Assembly (NCBI GenBank): GCA_018262315.1
Contig: JAGSPS010000090.1
Span: forward strand, 1-16,766
DNA length: 16,766 nucleotides
DNA from: Deltaproteobacteria bacterium
GTDB lineage: Bacteria > Myxococcota_A > UBA9160 > PR03
Reading direction: 5' to 3'
Shown here: positions 7,167-14,340 of the stretch, one piece after another
How the letters are laid out: every line of letters begins with the position of its first letter
How positions within the stretch are numbered: the stretch's first letter is position 1
Program-made: the position numbers and the translations under genes
Notes under the pieces: model-generated
What the model was told of the DNA's origin: nothing
The model's database searches: none
What the model saw: the letters and a program-made list of their open reading frames with translations, nothing else

Positions 7167-9944
7167 ATGGAATCGAGTGCGCGCCCACCCAACGACTGGA
7201 CCATTCCAATTCAGATCCGGAACGGACAGAGCAGCGATCTTGCAGACTTCGGCATCAACGCCGCCGCAGTCGAAGAGATCCGTGACCGCTTTGCCATGGA
7301 TCCCGGCTCGGTCGACCCCGCGTGGGCGGAAGTCTTCGGCGCCGGCGAAGCGCCCGTCGTGCTCGACTGCCGCGAGGCCGAGAAGCACGCGCGCGCGCTG
7401 CGCCTGATCCACTCGTATCGCGCGCGCGGACATCGCATTGCCGATATCGACCCGCTCGGCGGTCGCGCGATGTACTTCCCGGAGTTGGATCCCGCGCACT
7501 ACGGCTTCGGCCATGACGATCTCGCCAGGAGCTTCCTCGCCGGGGACCTGCCCGGCGGACCGATGCAGCCGCTCGGCCAGATCCTCGAAACGCTGCGCGC
7601 CACCTATTGCGGCAAGATCGGTGTCGAGTTCACCCACATCCAGGATCCCGGCCGCAAGGCGTGGCTGCAGCGCCACCTCGAAGAGATGCGCAACAATACG
7701 GCGCTCGACCGTGACGAGCGCGCGCGCGTTCTCGAGATGCTCTCGGCGGCCGAACTCTTCGAGCGCTTCCTCCAGACGCGCTTCGTCGGGCAGAAGCGTT
7801 TTGGCCTCGAAGGTGCGGAGGCGCTGATCCCGCTGCTCGACACGCTCGTCGAGGGAGCACCCGAGCACGGCATCCACGAGTACGTGATCGGCATGGCGCA
7901 CCGCGGCCGCCTCAACGTGCTCTCGAACATCCTGGGCAAGTCCTTCGAGATGATCTTCTCGGAGTTCGAGGACATCGAGGACATCGACGCGCCGTTCGGC
8001 TCCGGCGACGTCAAGTACCACAAGGGCTACTCGAGCGACCGCCGCACGCGCAGCGGCGCACGCGTCCACCTCTCACTCGCTGGCAATCCGTCGCACCTGG
8101 AAGCGGTGAATCCGGTGGTCGAGGGCCGCGTGCGCGCCAAGCAGAGGAATGCGGGCGACCTGCGCGGGCGCTCCGTGGTGCCGGTGCTGATCCACGGCGA
8201 CGCCGCCTTCGCCGGACAGGGCATGGTCGCCGAGACGCTCAACCTCTCGAAGCTCGCCGGCTATTCCACCGGCGGCACGCTGCACGTGATCATCAACAAC
8301 CAGATCGGCTTCACCGCGACGCCCGCCGAGACGCGCTCGACGCTCTACTGCAGCGACGTCGCGAAGATGATCCAGGTGCCGATCTTCCACGTGAACGGCG
8401 ACGCCCCCGAAGCGGTGGTGCACGTCGCACGGCTCGCCCTCGAGTACCGCCAGCGCTTCGCGGAAGACGTGGTGATCGACATGGTCTGCTACCGCCGGCA
8501 TGGCCACAACGAGGGCGACGAGCCGAATTTCACCCAGCCGCTGCTCTACGAGAAGATCCGCGCGCGCCCGTCGGTGCGGCGGCTCTACACCGATGCGCTG
8601 CTCGAAGCGGGTGTGCTGGCGAGCGAGGCGGCGCAGGCGATCGAGAAACGGCTCTCGGAGCAACTCGACGAGGCGCTCACCGAGATGAAGGTGGAGCCGC
8701 CCGGTCCCGACGAGCCCTACGACCCGCGCGGCCCCTGGACCGGCTTCACCCGCAAGGCGAGCGGCGAGGGTGCCGCCAGCGCCGTGGCGATCGAGCGGCT
8801 GCAGCAGGTCGCCGAGCGCATCGCGCATGTGCCCGCCGGCTTCGATCTGCACAAGAAGCTGAAACCGATCCTCGAGCGGCGCGCCAAGGCGATCGCCTCG
8901 GACGGCGAAATCGACTGGTCCTTCGCCGAGGCGCTCGCCTTCGGCTCGCTGCTGCTCGAGGGCTACAACGTGCGGCTCTCGGGGCAGGACTCGTCGCGCG
9001 GCACCTTCTCGCACCGTCACGCGGTGGTCGTCGATCAGACCTCGGAAATCGAATATGCGCCGCTCGCTCACCTGTCGGCGACGCAGGGTCGCTTCGAGGT
9101 GTACGACAGCCTGCTCTCCGAGCAGGCCGTGCTCGGCTTCGAGTACGGCTACTCGGTCGCGGATCCGATGACGCTCACGCTTTGGGAAGCGCAGTTCGGC
9201 GACTTCGCGAACGGTGCGCAGGTGATCATCGACCAGTTCGTCGCGTCGGCCGCGGTGAAGTGGGGTCGCCTCTCGGGGCTCGTGATGTTGCTGCCACACG
9301 GCTACGAAGGGCAGGGCCCGGAGCATTCGAGCGCCCGCATCGAGCGCTACCTCCAGCTCTGCGCCGAGGACAACATCCAGGTCGTGAACTGCACGACGCC
9401 GGCCCAGTATTTTCACGTGCTGCGCCGCCAGATGCGCCGCAACTTCCGCGCACCGCTGATCCTCTTCACGCCGAAGAGCCTGCTGCGCGCGCCGCGCGCC
9501 GTTTCGCGTCCCAGCGAGTTCTCGAGCGGCGCCTTTCAGCCGGTGATCCCGGACTTCGAATGCATGCGCAGCCCGGAATCCGTGCGCCGCGTGCTGTTCT
9601 GCTCGGGCAAGGTCTACTACGACATCAGCGAAGAGCGCGAGCAGCGCGGCGCCGAAGCGGAAGTCGCGATCGTGCGCATCGAGCAGGTGTATCCCTGGGA
9701 CAGCGCCGGCGTCGCCGCCGCGCTGGCGAAGTTCGTGAATCTCGAGCACGGGGTGTGGGTGCAGGAGGAGCCGAAGAACATGGGGCCCTGGTTCTTCGTG
9801 CGTGAGCTGTTGCAGGCGCAGATTCCGAAGGGAATCACGCTGCGCTACGCAGGTCGCCCCGCAGCCGCGGCTCCCGCCGGCGGCTCGATGCGCCTGCACA
9901 AGCAGCGCCAGAGCAAACTGCGCTTCGACGCCTTCCACGCTTGA
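7167..9944 (+). CDS. sucA: 2-oxoglutarate dehydrogenase E1 component
   Basis: Thiamine-diphosphate-dependent E1 subunit that decarboxylates 2-oxoglutarate and passes the succinyl group to the lipoyl arm of E2 (SucB) in the TCA cycle; cytoplasmic. The 925-residue length is normal for the family. In order: SYRARGHRIADIDPL, VEFTHIQD, GMAHRGRLNVL and GDVKYHKGYSSD near the substrate site, HLSLAGNPSHLEAVNPV, the ThDP/Mg site HGDAAFAGQG (Asp345) with INNQIGF (Asn377/Asn378 region), YRRHGHNEGDEP, then the transketolase-type half with RGTFSHRHAV, LTLWEAQFGDFANGAQ and PHGYEGQGPEHSSAR. No gaps or frame problems are visible. HLSLAGNPS has Gly where many relatives have Phe. The sucB gene that normally follows is absent; the next gene is an acyltransferase. 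Confidence 0.97.
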   Translation: MESSARPPNDWTIPIQIRNGQSSDLADFGINAAAVEEIRDRFAMDPGSVDPAWAEVFGAGEAPVVLDCREAEKHARALRLIHSYRARGHRIADIDPLGGRAMYFPELDPAHYGFGHDDLARSFLAGDLPGGPMQPLGQILETLRATYCGKIGVEFTHIQDPGRKAWLQRHLEEMRNNTALDRDERARVLEMLSAAELFERFLQTRFVGQKRFGLEGAEALIPLLDTLVEGAPEHGIHEYVIGMAHRGRLNVLSNILGKSFEMIFSEFEDIEDIDAPFGSGDVKYHKGYSSDRRTRSGARVHLSLAGNPSHLEAVNPVVEGRVRAKQRNAGDLRGRSVVPVLIHGDAAFAGQGMVAETLNLSKLAGYSTGGTLHVIINNQIGFTATPAETRSTLYCSDVAKMIQVPIFHVNGDAPEAVVHVARLALEYRQRFAEDVVIDMVCYRRHGHNEGDEPNFTQPLLYEKIRARPSVRRLYTDALLEAGVLASEAAQAIEKRLSEQLDEALTEMKVEPPGPDEPYDPRGPWTGFTRKASGEGAASAVAIERLQQVAERIAHVPAGFDLHKKLKPILERRAKAIASDGEIDWSFAEALAFGSLLLEGYNVRLSGQDSSRGTFSHRHAVVVDQTSEIEYAPLAHLSATQGRFEVYDSLLSEQAVLGFEYGYSVADPMTLTLWEAQFGDFANGAQVIIDQFVASAAVKWGRLSGLVMLLPHGYEGQGPEHSSARIERYLQLCAEDNIQVVNCTTPAQYFHVLRRQMRRNFRAPLILFTPKSLLRAPRAVSRPSEFSSGAFQPVIPDFECMRSPESVRRVLFCSGKVYYDISEEREQRGAEAEVAIVRIEQVYPWDSAGVAAALAKFVNLEHGVWVQEEPKNMGPWFFVRELLQAQIPKGITLRYAGRPAAAAPAGGSMRLHKQRQSKLRFDAFHA

Positions 9945-9955
9945 TGATCTCGCGC

Positions 9956-9973
9956 CGCGGCCGGACGGCCGCG
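9956..9973. terminator. Possible hairpin terminator after sucA
   Basis: CGCGGCCG (9956-9963) and CGGCCGCG (9966-9973) form an 8-bp GC stem that begins 12 bases after the sucA stop. There is no run of T after it, so an intrinsic terminator is only weakly supported; such GC stems are also common by chance here. Confidence 0.25.
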
Positions 9974-10064
9974 CGCCAACACGAGTCAGGTGGCGCTCAG
10001 CCGCGCGACTTGCCGCAGCGATTGGCTTCGTCATCCTCGGCCGTAGCGGCCACGGGGGGACGCC

Positions 10065-10070
10065 GGGAGG
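10065..10070 (+). promoter_or_regulatory. Shine-Dalgarno site that sets the acyltransferase start
   Basis: GGGAGG lies 4 bases before the ATG at 10075. The protein begins at once with MAIYDRLSAQDRSFLELES, the usual N-terminus of this family, so longer in-frame starts back to 9802 inside sucA are rejected. Confidence 0.7.
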
Positions 10071-10074
10071 CTCG

Positions 10075-11487
10075 ATGGCGATCTACGACCGACTTTCCGC
10101 CCAGGACCGCTCTTTCCTCGAACTCGAATCGCCCAACCACCACATGCATGTGGCGGGCTGCTTCATCTTCGAGCGGGGAGCGCTCTCGACGCCGACCGGT
10201 GGTGTCGACATCGACAAGCTGCGCAACTACGTCGCGTCGCGGCTGCACCGCATTCCGCGCTATCGCCAGCGCATCGCGTGGATTCCGGTCGAGAACCATC
10301 CCGTCTGGGTGGACGACGACCGCTTCAACATCCACTACCACGTGCGCCACACGGCGCTTCCGGCGCCAGGCGACGAGCGACAGCTCAAACGCTTTTGCGG
10401 TCGGGTGATGTCGCAACAGCTCGATCGCGGCAAGCCGCTCTGGGAGATGTGGGTCGTCGAAGGCCTCGAGCACGATCGCTTTGCGCTGGTGTGCAAGACG
10501 CACCACTGCATGGTGGACGGCGTCTCGGGCGTGGACCTGTTGGCGGTCCTGCTCTCGCCGACGCTCGACAAGGAGTTCGAGCCCGCGGCGCGCTGGCTGC
10601 CGAACCCGACTCCCAGCGGTGTCGTTCTGCTGCGCGACGCCGTTCTGCGGCGCGCCGAGCTTCCCTTCGCGATGGCGGGCGCCGTCGCCGCCGCGCTGCG
10701 CGCCCCGGAAGCGACGCTGGCGCGCGTCTCCGAGTCCGTCGCGGCGTTCGGCGAAACGCTCTCGACGGCGATGTCGCCGGCCACCGACACGCCGCTCAAC
10801 CGGCCGATCGGCCCGCACCGCCGCTTCGACTGGGTCGGTTTCGACATCGACGAGGTGAAGAAGGTCAAGAACGCCCTCGGCGGAACGGTGAACGACGTGG
10901 TGCTCGCGACCGTTTCCGGCGCGGTCGGGCGCTTCCTCGAACAGCGCGGGATTTCGATCTCGCGCCAGCGCGGGATGGACTTCCGCGCCTTCTGTCCGGT
11001 GAGCGTGCGCAGCGACGACGAGCGCGGCGCGATGGGCAACCGCGTCTCGGGCATGATCGCGAAGCTCCCGATCGCCGAGACCCAACCGAAGCGCCGGCTC
11101 GAGCGCGTGCGCGCGATCACCAAGAACCTGAAGGAGAGCAAGCAGGCGCTCGGCGCCCAGGTGCTGACCTCGGTTTCGGAGTGGACGGCGCCGACGCTCG
11201 CGACGATGGCGTCGCGGCTCGCCTTCGAGAACCGCACCGCGAACATGATCGTGACCAACGTCCCGGGTCCGCAGATCCCGCTCTACCTGCTCGGCGCGCG
11301 GATGGCCGAAACCTATCCGATGGTGCCGCTCTTCTCGTCGCAGGGACTCGGCGTCGCGCTGTTCTCATACGCGGGCGGACTTTATTGGGGCTTCGTGTGC
11401 GACTGGGACCAGTTCCCCGACCTGCACGACTTCGTCTGCGCGATCGACGCCTCGTTCCGTGAACTCTGCGACGCCGCCGACGCCTGA
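10075..11487 (+). CDS. Wax ester synthase / acyl-CoA:diacylglycerol acyltransferase (WS/DGAT)
   Basis: A 470-residue member of the bacterial bifunctional WS/DGAT family, which transfers acyl groups from acyl-CoA to fatty alcohols or diacylglycerol to make wax esters or triacylglycerol at the inner membrane surface. The catalytic HHxxxDG motif is HHCMVDG at residues 143-149. Further family motifs are FDWVGFDIDEVK, VNDVVLATVSGAV, MGNRVSGM and TNVPGPQIPLYLLGA (394-408). The length and N-terminus match the family (about 450-480 residues), with no visible damage. No membrane span is seen, as expected. It sits 130 bases after sucA, in the same direction, and is followed directly by the second inverted-repeat element. 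Preference for wax or TAG cannot be read from sequence. Confidence 0.93.
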   Translation: MAIYDRLSAQDRSFLELESPNHHMHVAGCFIFERGALSTPTGGVDIDKLRNYVASRLHRIPRYRQRIAWIPVENHPVWVDDDRFNIHYHVRHTALPAPGDERQLKRFCGRVMSQQLDRGKPLWEMWVVEGLEHDRFALVCKTHHCMVDGVSGVDLLAVLLSPTLDKEFEPAARWLPNPTPSGVVLLRDAVLRRAELPFAMAGAVAAALRAPEATLARVSESVAAFGETLSTAMSPATDTPLNRPIGPHRRFDWVGFDIDEVKKVKNALGGTVNDVVLATVSGAVGRFLEQRGISISRQRGMDFRAFCPVSVRSDDERGAMGNRVSGMIAKLPIAETQPKRRLERVRAITKNLKESKQALGAQVLTSVSEWTAPTLATMASRLAFENRTANMIVTNVPGPQIPLYLLGARMAETYPMVPLFSSQGLGVALFSYAGGLYWGFVCDWDQFPDLHDFVCAIDASFRELCDAADA

Positions 11488-11550
11488 GTTGACTTGGGGA
11501 CGTTCCTGCCGCGTTGACTTGGTTGACTTCAGGAACGTCCCCAAGTCGAC
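11488..11550. repeat. 63-bp inverted-repeat element, copy 2
   Basis: The left arm (11488-11508) is identical to the left arm of the copy at 860. The right arm (11530-11550) is its reverse complement with a single A-to-G change, which still allows a G-U pair in RNA. The 21-nt loop (11509-11529) matches the other loop at 15 of 21 positions and itself contains GTTGACTT twice (11513-11520, 11522-11529). The element begins on the base after the TGA of the acyltransferase gene and lies 70 bases before glgC. It may act as a transcript end or mRNA-stabilising stem; this is inference. Confidence 0.9.
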
Positions 11551-11608
11551 TGACGGGACCCTCGGCGGGATCGGGCAACCGGCGCGCTGACGCGCTACTC
11601 CCCGGAGC

Positions 11609-11614
11609 GGAGGA
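11609..11614 (+). promoter_or_regulatory. Shine-Dalgarno site that supports the GTG start of glgC
   Basis: GGAGGA lies 6 bases before the GTG at 11621. The ATG at 11614 is out of frame, so the GTG is the start. Confidence 0.7.
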
Positions 11615-11620
11615 TGGGTC

Positions 11621-12874
11621 GTGCGTGAAACCTTGGCCCTGGTGCTGGCCGGCGGCGAAGGCAGGCGCCTCTATCCGCTGACGCGCGAGCGCAGCAAACC
11701 GGCCGTCCATTTCGGCGGGCGCTACCGGCTGATCGACTTCGTCCTCTCGAATCTCGTCAACAGCGGCTTCCAGCGCATCAAGGTGCTGACCCAGTACCGC
11801 GCCACCTCGCTGGTGCGGCATCTCGCGCGCGCCTGGACGCTGGCGTCGACGGTGGTGGACGAGTTCATCGAGCCGGTCCCCGCGGCGATGAACATCGGGC
11901 CGACCTGGTTTCGCGGCACCGCCGACGCGATCTGGCAGAACCTCGACCTGTTGCGCGACGTGCGTCCCGTCGACGTGCTCGTGTTCGGCTCGGACCACGT
12001 CTACAAGATGGACGTCTCGCAGATGCTCGAGTCCCACCGGGCGATGGGCGCCGACCTGACGGTTGCGACGTTGCGGGTGCCGCGCAGCGAAGCGCGCGCC
12101 TTCGGCTGCCTCCACGTCGACGCCTCGGGCTGGGTGCGCGGTTTCATCGAGAAGCCTGCCGACCCGCCCGCGATCCCCGGCGACCCCGACCACACGCTCG
12201 TGTCGATGGGCAACTACATCTTCCGCACCGGCACGATGCTCACCGAGCTGCGCCGCAACGCCGAGCTCAAGGAAACCAGCCACGACTTCGGCCGCGACAT
12301 CCTCACCGACGCCCACCAGCGCGTGAAGGTCGCGGCCTACGACTACATGACCCAGCTCTGTCCCGGCGAGGACGAGCACGCGCGCGGCTACTGGCGCGAC
12401 GTCGGCACGCTGGACGCCTACTTCGAGACCAACATGGACCTCGTATCGGTGAATCCACACCTCAACCTCTACAACGACATGTGGCCGATCCGCGGCGTGA
12501 TCGGCGGCGGCGGCCCCTGCAAGTTCGTGTTCGCCGACGAGGAGGATCAGCGCGTCGGCTCGGCGGTGGATTCGATCGTCGGCTCCGGCACGATCATCTC
12601 GGGTGGACACGTGGACCGCTCGGTCGTCTTCAACAACGTGCGCGTCAACAGCTTCAGCCGCGTCACCGAGAGCATCCTGTTCCCGGGCGTGAGTGTCGGA
12701 CGCAATGCGCGGCTGCGCCGCTGCATCATCGACAAGGGCGTACGCGTGCCGGCCGGCGCCGTGATCGGCGAGGATCCCGTCGCCGATCGCGAGCGCTTCA
12801 CCGTGAGCGAGGGCGGCGTGGTCGTGGTGACGCGACAGGACGTCGGTCAGCGCGACGAGTTCGACGTCGATTGA
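11621..12874 (+). CDS. glgC: Glucose-1-phosphate adenylyltransferase (ADP-glucose pyrophosphorylase)
   Basis: Makes ADP-glucose from glucose-1-phosphate and ATP, the committed and normally regulated step of bacterial glycogen synthesis; cytoplasmic tetramer. The 417-residue length is typical. The nucleotide loop LAGGEGRRLYPLTRERSKPA opens the protein, followed by FGGRYRLIDFVLSNLVNSG, GTADAIWQNL, the catalytic-metal region VLVFGSDHVYKMD, GFIEKP for glucose-1-phosphate binding, SMGNYIFRT and YWRDVGTLDAYFETNMDL. The C-terminal third is the left-handed beta-helix with hexapeptide-like repeats (DSIVGSGTIISGG, NVRVNSFSRV). The start is GTG, set by the Shine-Dalgarno site. It heads the operon, and its stop overlaps a possible TTG start of glgA. 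A short GC hairpin and the inverted-repeat element precede it. Confidence 0.97.
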   Translation: MRETLALVLAGGEGRRLYPLTRERSKPAVHFGGRYRLIDFVLSNLVNSGFQRIKVLTQYRATSLVRHLARAWTLASTVVDEFIEPVPAAMNIGPTWFRGTADAIWQNLDLLRDVRPVDVLVFGSDHVYKMDVSQMLESHRAMGADLTVATLRVPRSEARAFGCLHVDASGWVRGFIEKPADPPAIPGDPDHTLVSMGNYIFRTGTMLTELRRNAELKETSHDFGRDILTDAHQRVKVAAYDYMTQLCPGEDEHARGYWRDVGTLDAYFETNMDLVSVNPHLNLYNDMWPIRGVIGGGGPCKFVFADEEDQRVGSAVDSIVGSGTIISGGHVDRSVVFNNVRVNSFSRVTESILFPGVSVGRNARLRRCIIDKGVRVPAGAVIGEDPVADRERFTVSEGGVVVVTRQDVGQRDEFDVD

Positions 12875-12897
12875 CGGCACGACGCACGCGGGCGTCC

Positions 12898-14337
12898 GTG
12901 CGCCGCAACGAGCTGCAGCTGGTCTTCGCCAGTTGGGAGCTCGCGCCGCTCGCGCAGACCGGGGGTCTCGGCGACATGGCGAGCGGTCTCGCCCGTGCGC
13001 TCGCCGCGCGCGGTCACGCGGTCACCTGCATCCTGCCCGCGCATCGAGACGTGTTGCAGCATCCCCGCTGTCCGGCGCTGGCGGCGGCGGGATCGGTGCG
13101 GATTGGGCTGCCGGGTGGAGAGCTCGCCGGCCGTTGGCTGGCCGGCGAACTCGACGGCGTCCAGCTCCAGCTCCTCGACCTGCCCGCGCTCTACGACCGC
13201 CCGCAGCTCTACGGCGGCGCCGATGCCGCGGAAGCGCTGCGCTACATCGCGCTGTCGCGCGCGGTGGCGGAGTTCGCGGCAACGGTCCGCCCGCAGGTGC
13301 TGGTCGCGCACGACTGGCACGCGGCGCTCGCGCTCTGCGCGCTCCGAGTCCGCCACGACTTCGGTGCGGCGCGCGGTGTCGGCGCGGTGCAGGTGGTGCA
13401 CAACAGCGCCTTCGTCGGACGCTTCCCGGCGCAGGCTTTCGCGGCGACGGGACTCCCGGACTCGCTGTTTCATCCCGACGCAATCGAGTTCTGGGGCGAC
13501 ATCTCAGTGCTGAAAGCGGGACTCGTCTTCGCCGACCGCATCGTCGCGGTGTCACCGACCTACGCGCAGGAACTGCAGACGCCCGCGTTCGGCGAGGGGC
13601 TCGAAGGACTCTACGGCTCGCGCGCGCGCCGCCTGCTCGGCATCGCCAACGGGATCGACACGACCCTCCACGATCCCGCCACCGATGCGTCGCTGCCCGC
13701 GCGCTACAGCGCCGAGTATCCGAAGCCGAAGGGCCGCTGTCGCAAGGCGCTGCTCGACGCGACGGGACTGGACGCGCCGCAGCCGGGCCGGCTGCTCGCC
13801 GCGGTGGGTCGGCTCGCCGCTCAAAAAGGCTGGGACGTGCTGGTCGCCGTTCTGCCGAAGCTGGTCGAAGACGGCGCGTCGCTGGTGCTGCTGGGCGACG
13901 GCGATCCCGCGTTTGCCGAACAACTGCGCGAGGCCGCGACACGCTGGCCGAAGCGCGTCCACGTGACGATCGGCTGGGACGACGCGCTCGCGCGGCGTAT
14001 CTACGCGGGCGCCGACTGCCTTCTCGCGCCGTCGCGCTTCGAGCCGTGCGGGTTGGTGCAGTTGCTCGGCCAGCGCTACGGCACGCTGCCGGTCGCGCAT
14101 CGCGTCGGCGGATTCGTCGACACGATCGAGGACGGCGAGACCGGCATCCTCTTCGAACCGCTCACCCCCGCGGCGATCGCCGCGGCGGTCGATCGCGCCG
14201 CCGAGCTGTTGCGCGAGCGCGGCGTGCCCGCCGTGCAGCGCAGACTGCTCTCGCTCGACGTCTCGTGGACGGCGCCTGCAGCGGCGTGGGAACGCGTGCT
14301 CGCGACGGTCGCACGCGAAGCCGCGCAGAGGATTTGA
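12898..14337 (+). CDS. glgA: Glycogen (ADP-glucose) synthase, GT5
   Basis: Adds glucose from ADP-glucose to the non-reducing end of growing alpha-1,4-glucan; GT-B fold. With the GTG start at 12898 it has 479 residues, normal for GlgA. Visible features: LVFASWELAPLAQTGGLGDM at the N-terminus, VAHDWHAALA, HNSAFVGRFP, FWGDISVLKAGLVFADRIVAVSP, IANGID, AVGRLAAQKGWDVL, LLGDGDPAF and SRFEPCGLVQL with Glu382 at the position of the conserved catalytic-loop Glu. The otherwise typical KTGGL motif reads QTGGL (Gln20); the Lys is known to contact ADP-glucose phosphate in E. coli GlgA. A TTG at 12871 overlapping the glgC stop would add 9 residues and is an alternative start; neither has a strong ribosome site. 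It is followed after 3 bases by glgX. Confidence 0.93.
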   Translation: MRRNELQLVFASWELAPLAQTGGLGDMASGLARALAARGHAVTCILPAHRDVLQHPRCPALAAAGSVRIGLPGGELAGRWLAGELDGVQLQLLDLPALYDRPQLYGGADAAEALRYIALSRAVAEFAATVRPQVLVAHDWHAALALCALRVRHDFGAARGVGAVQVVHNSAFVGRFPAQAFAATGLPDSLFHPDAIEFWGDISVLKAGLVFADRIVAVSPTYAQELQTPAFGEGLEGLYGSRARRLLGIANGIDTTLHDPATDASLPARYSAEYPKPKGRCRKALLDATGLDAPQPGRLLAAVGRLAAQKGWDVLVAVLPKLVEDGASLVLLGDGDPAFAEQLREAATRWPKRVHVTIGWDDALARRIYAGADCLLAPSRFEPCGLVQLLGQRYGTLPVAHRVGGFVDTIEDGETGILFEPLTPAAIAAAVDRAAELLRERGVPAVQRRLLSLDVSWTAPAAAWERVLATVAREAAQRI

Positions 14338-14340
14338 GCC

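Noticed and set aside
4330..7209. 959-codon open frame on the - strand opposite the TPR-kinase gene
   Set aside because: A typical antisense shadow of high-GC coding sequence; its translation has no recognisable domain, while the + strand carries signal peptide, TPR and kinase motifs.
8073..10034. 653-codon open frame on the - strand opposite sucA
   Set aside because: The + strand frame is an unmistakable SucA; the antisense frame is low-complexity and Arg/Ala/Val-rich.
10039..10051. Short hairpin GGCCG-TAG-CGGCC before the acyltransferase gene
   Set aside because: Five-base GC stems are expected by chance at this composition and no T tract or conserved context is seen.
11582..11595. Hairpin GCGCG-CTGA-CGCGC upstream of glgC as a riboswitch or attenuator
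   Set aside because: Too short and too GC-simple to separate from chance; no riboswitch core recognised.
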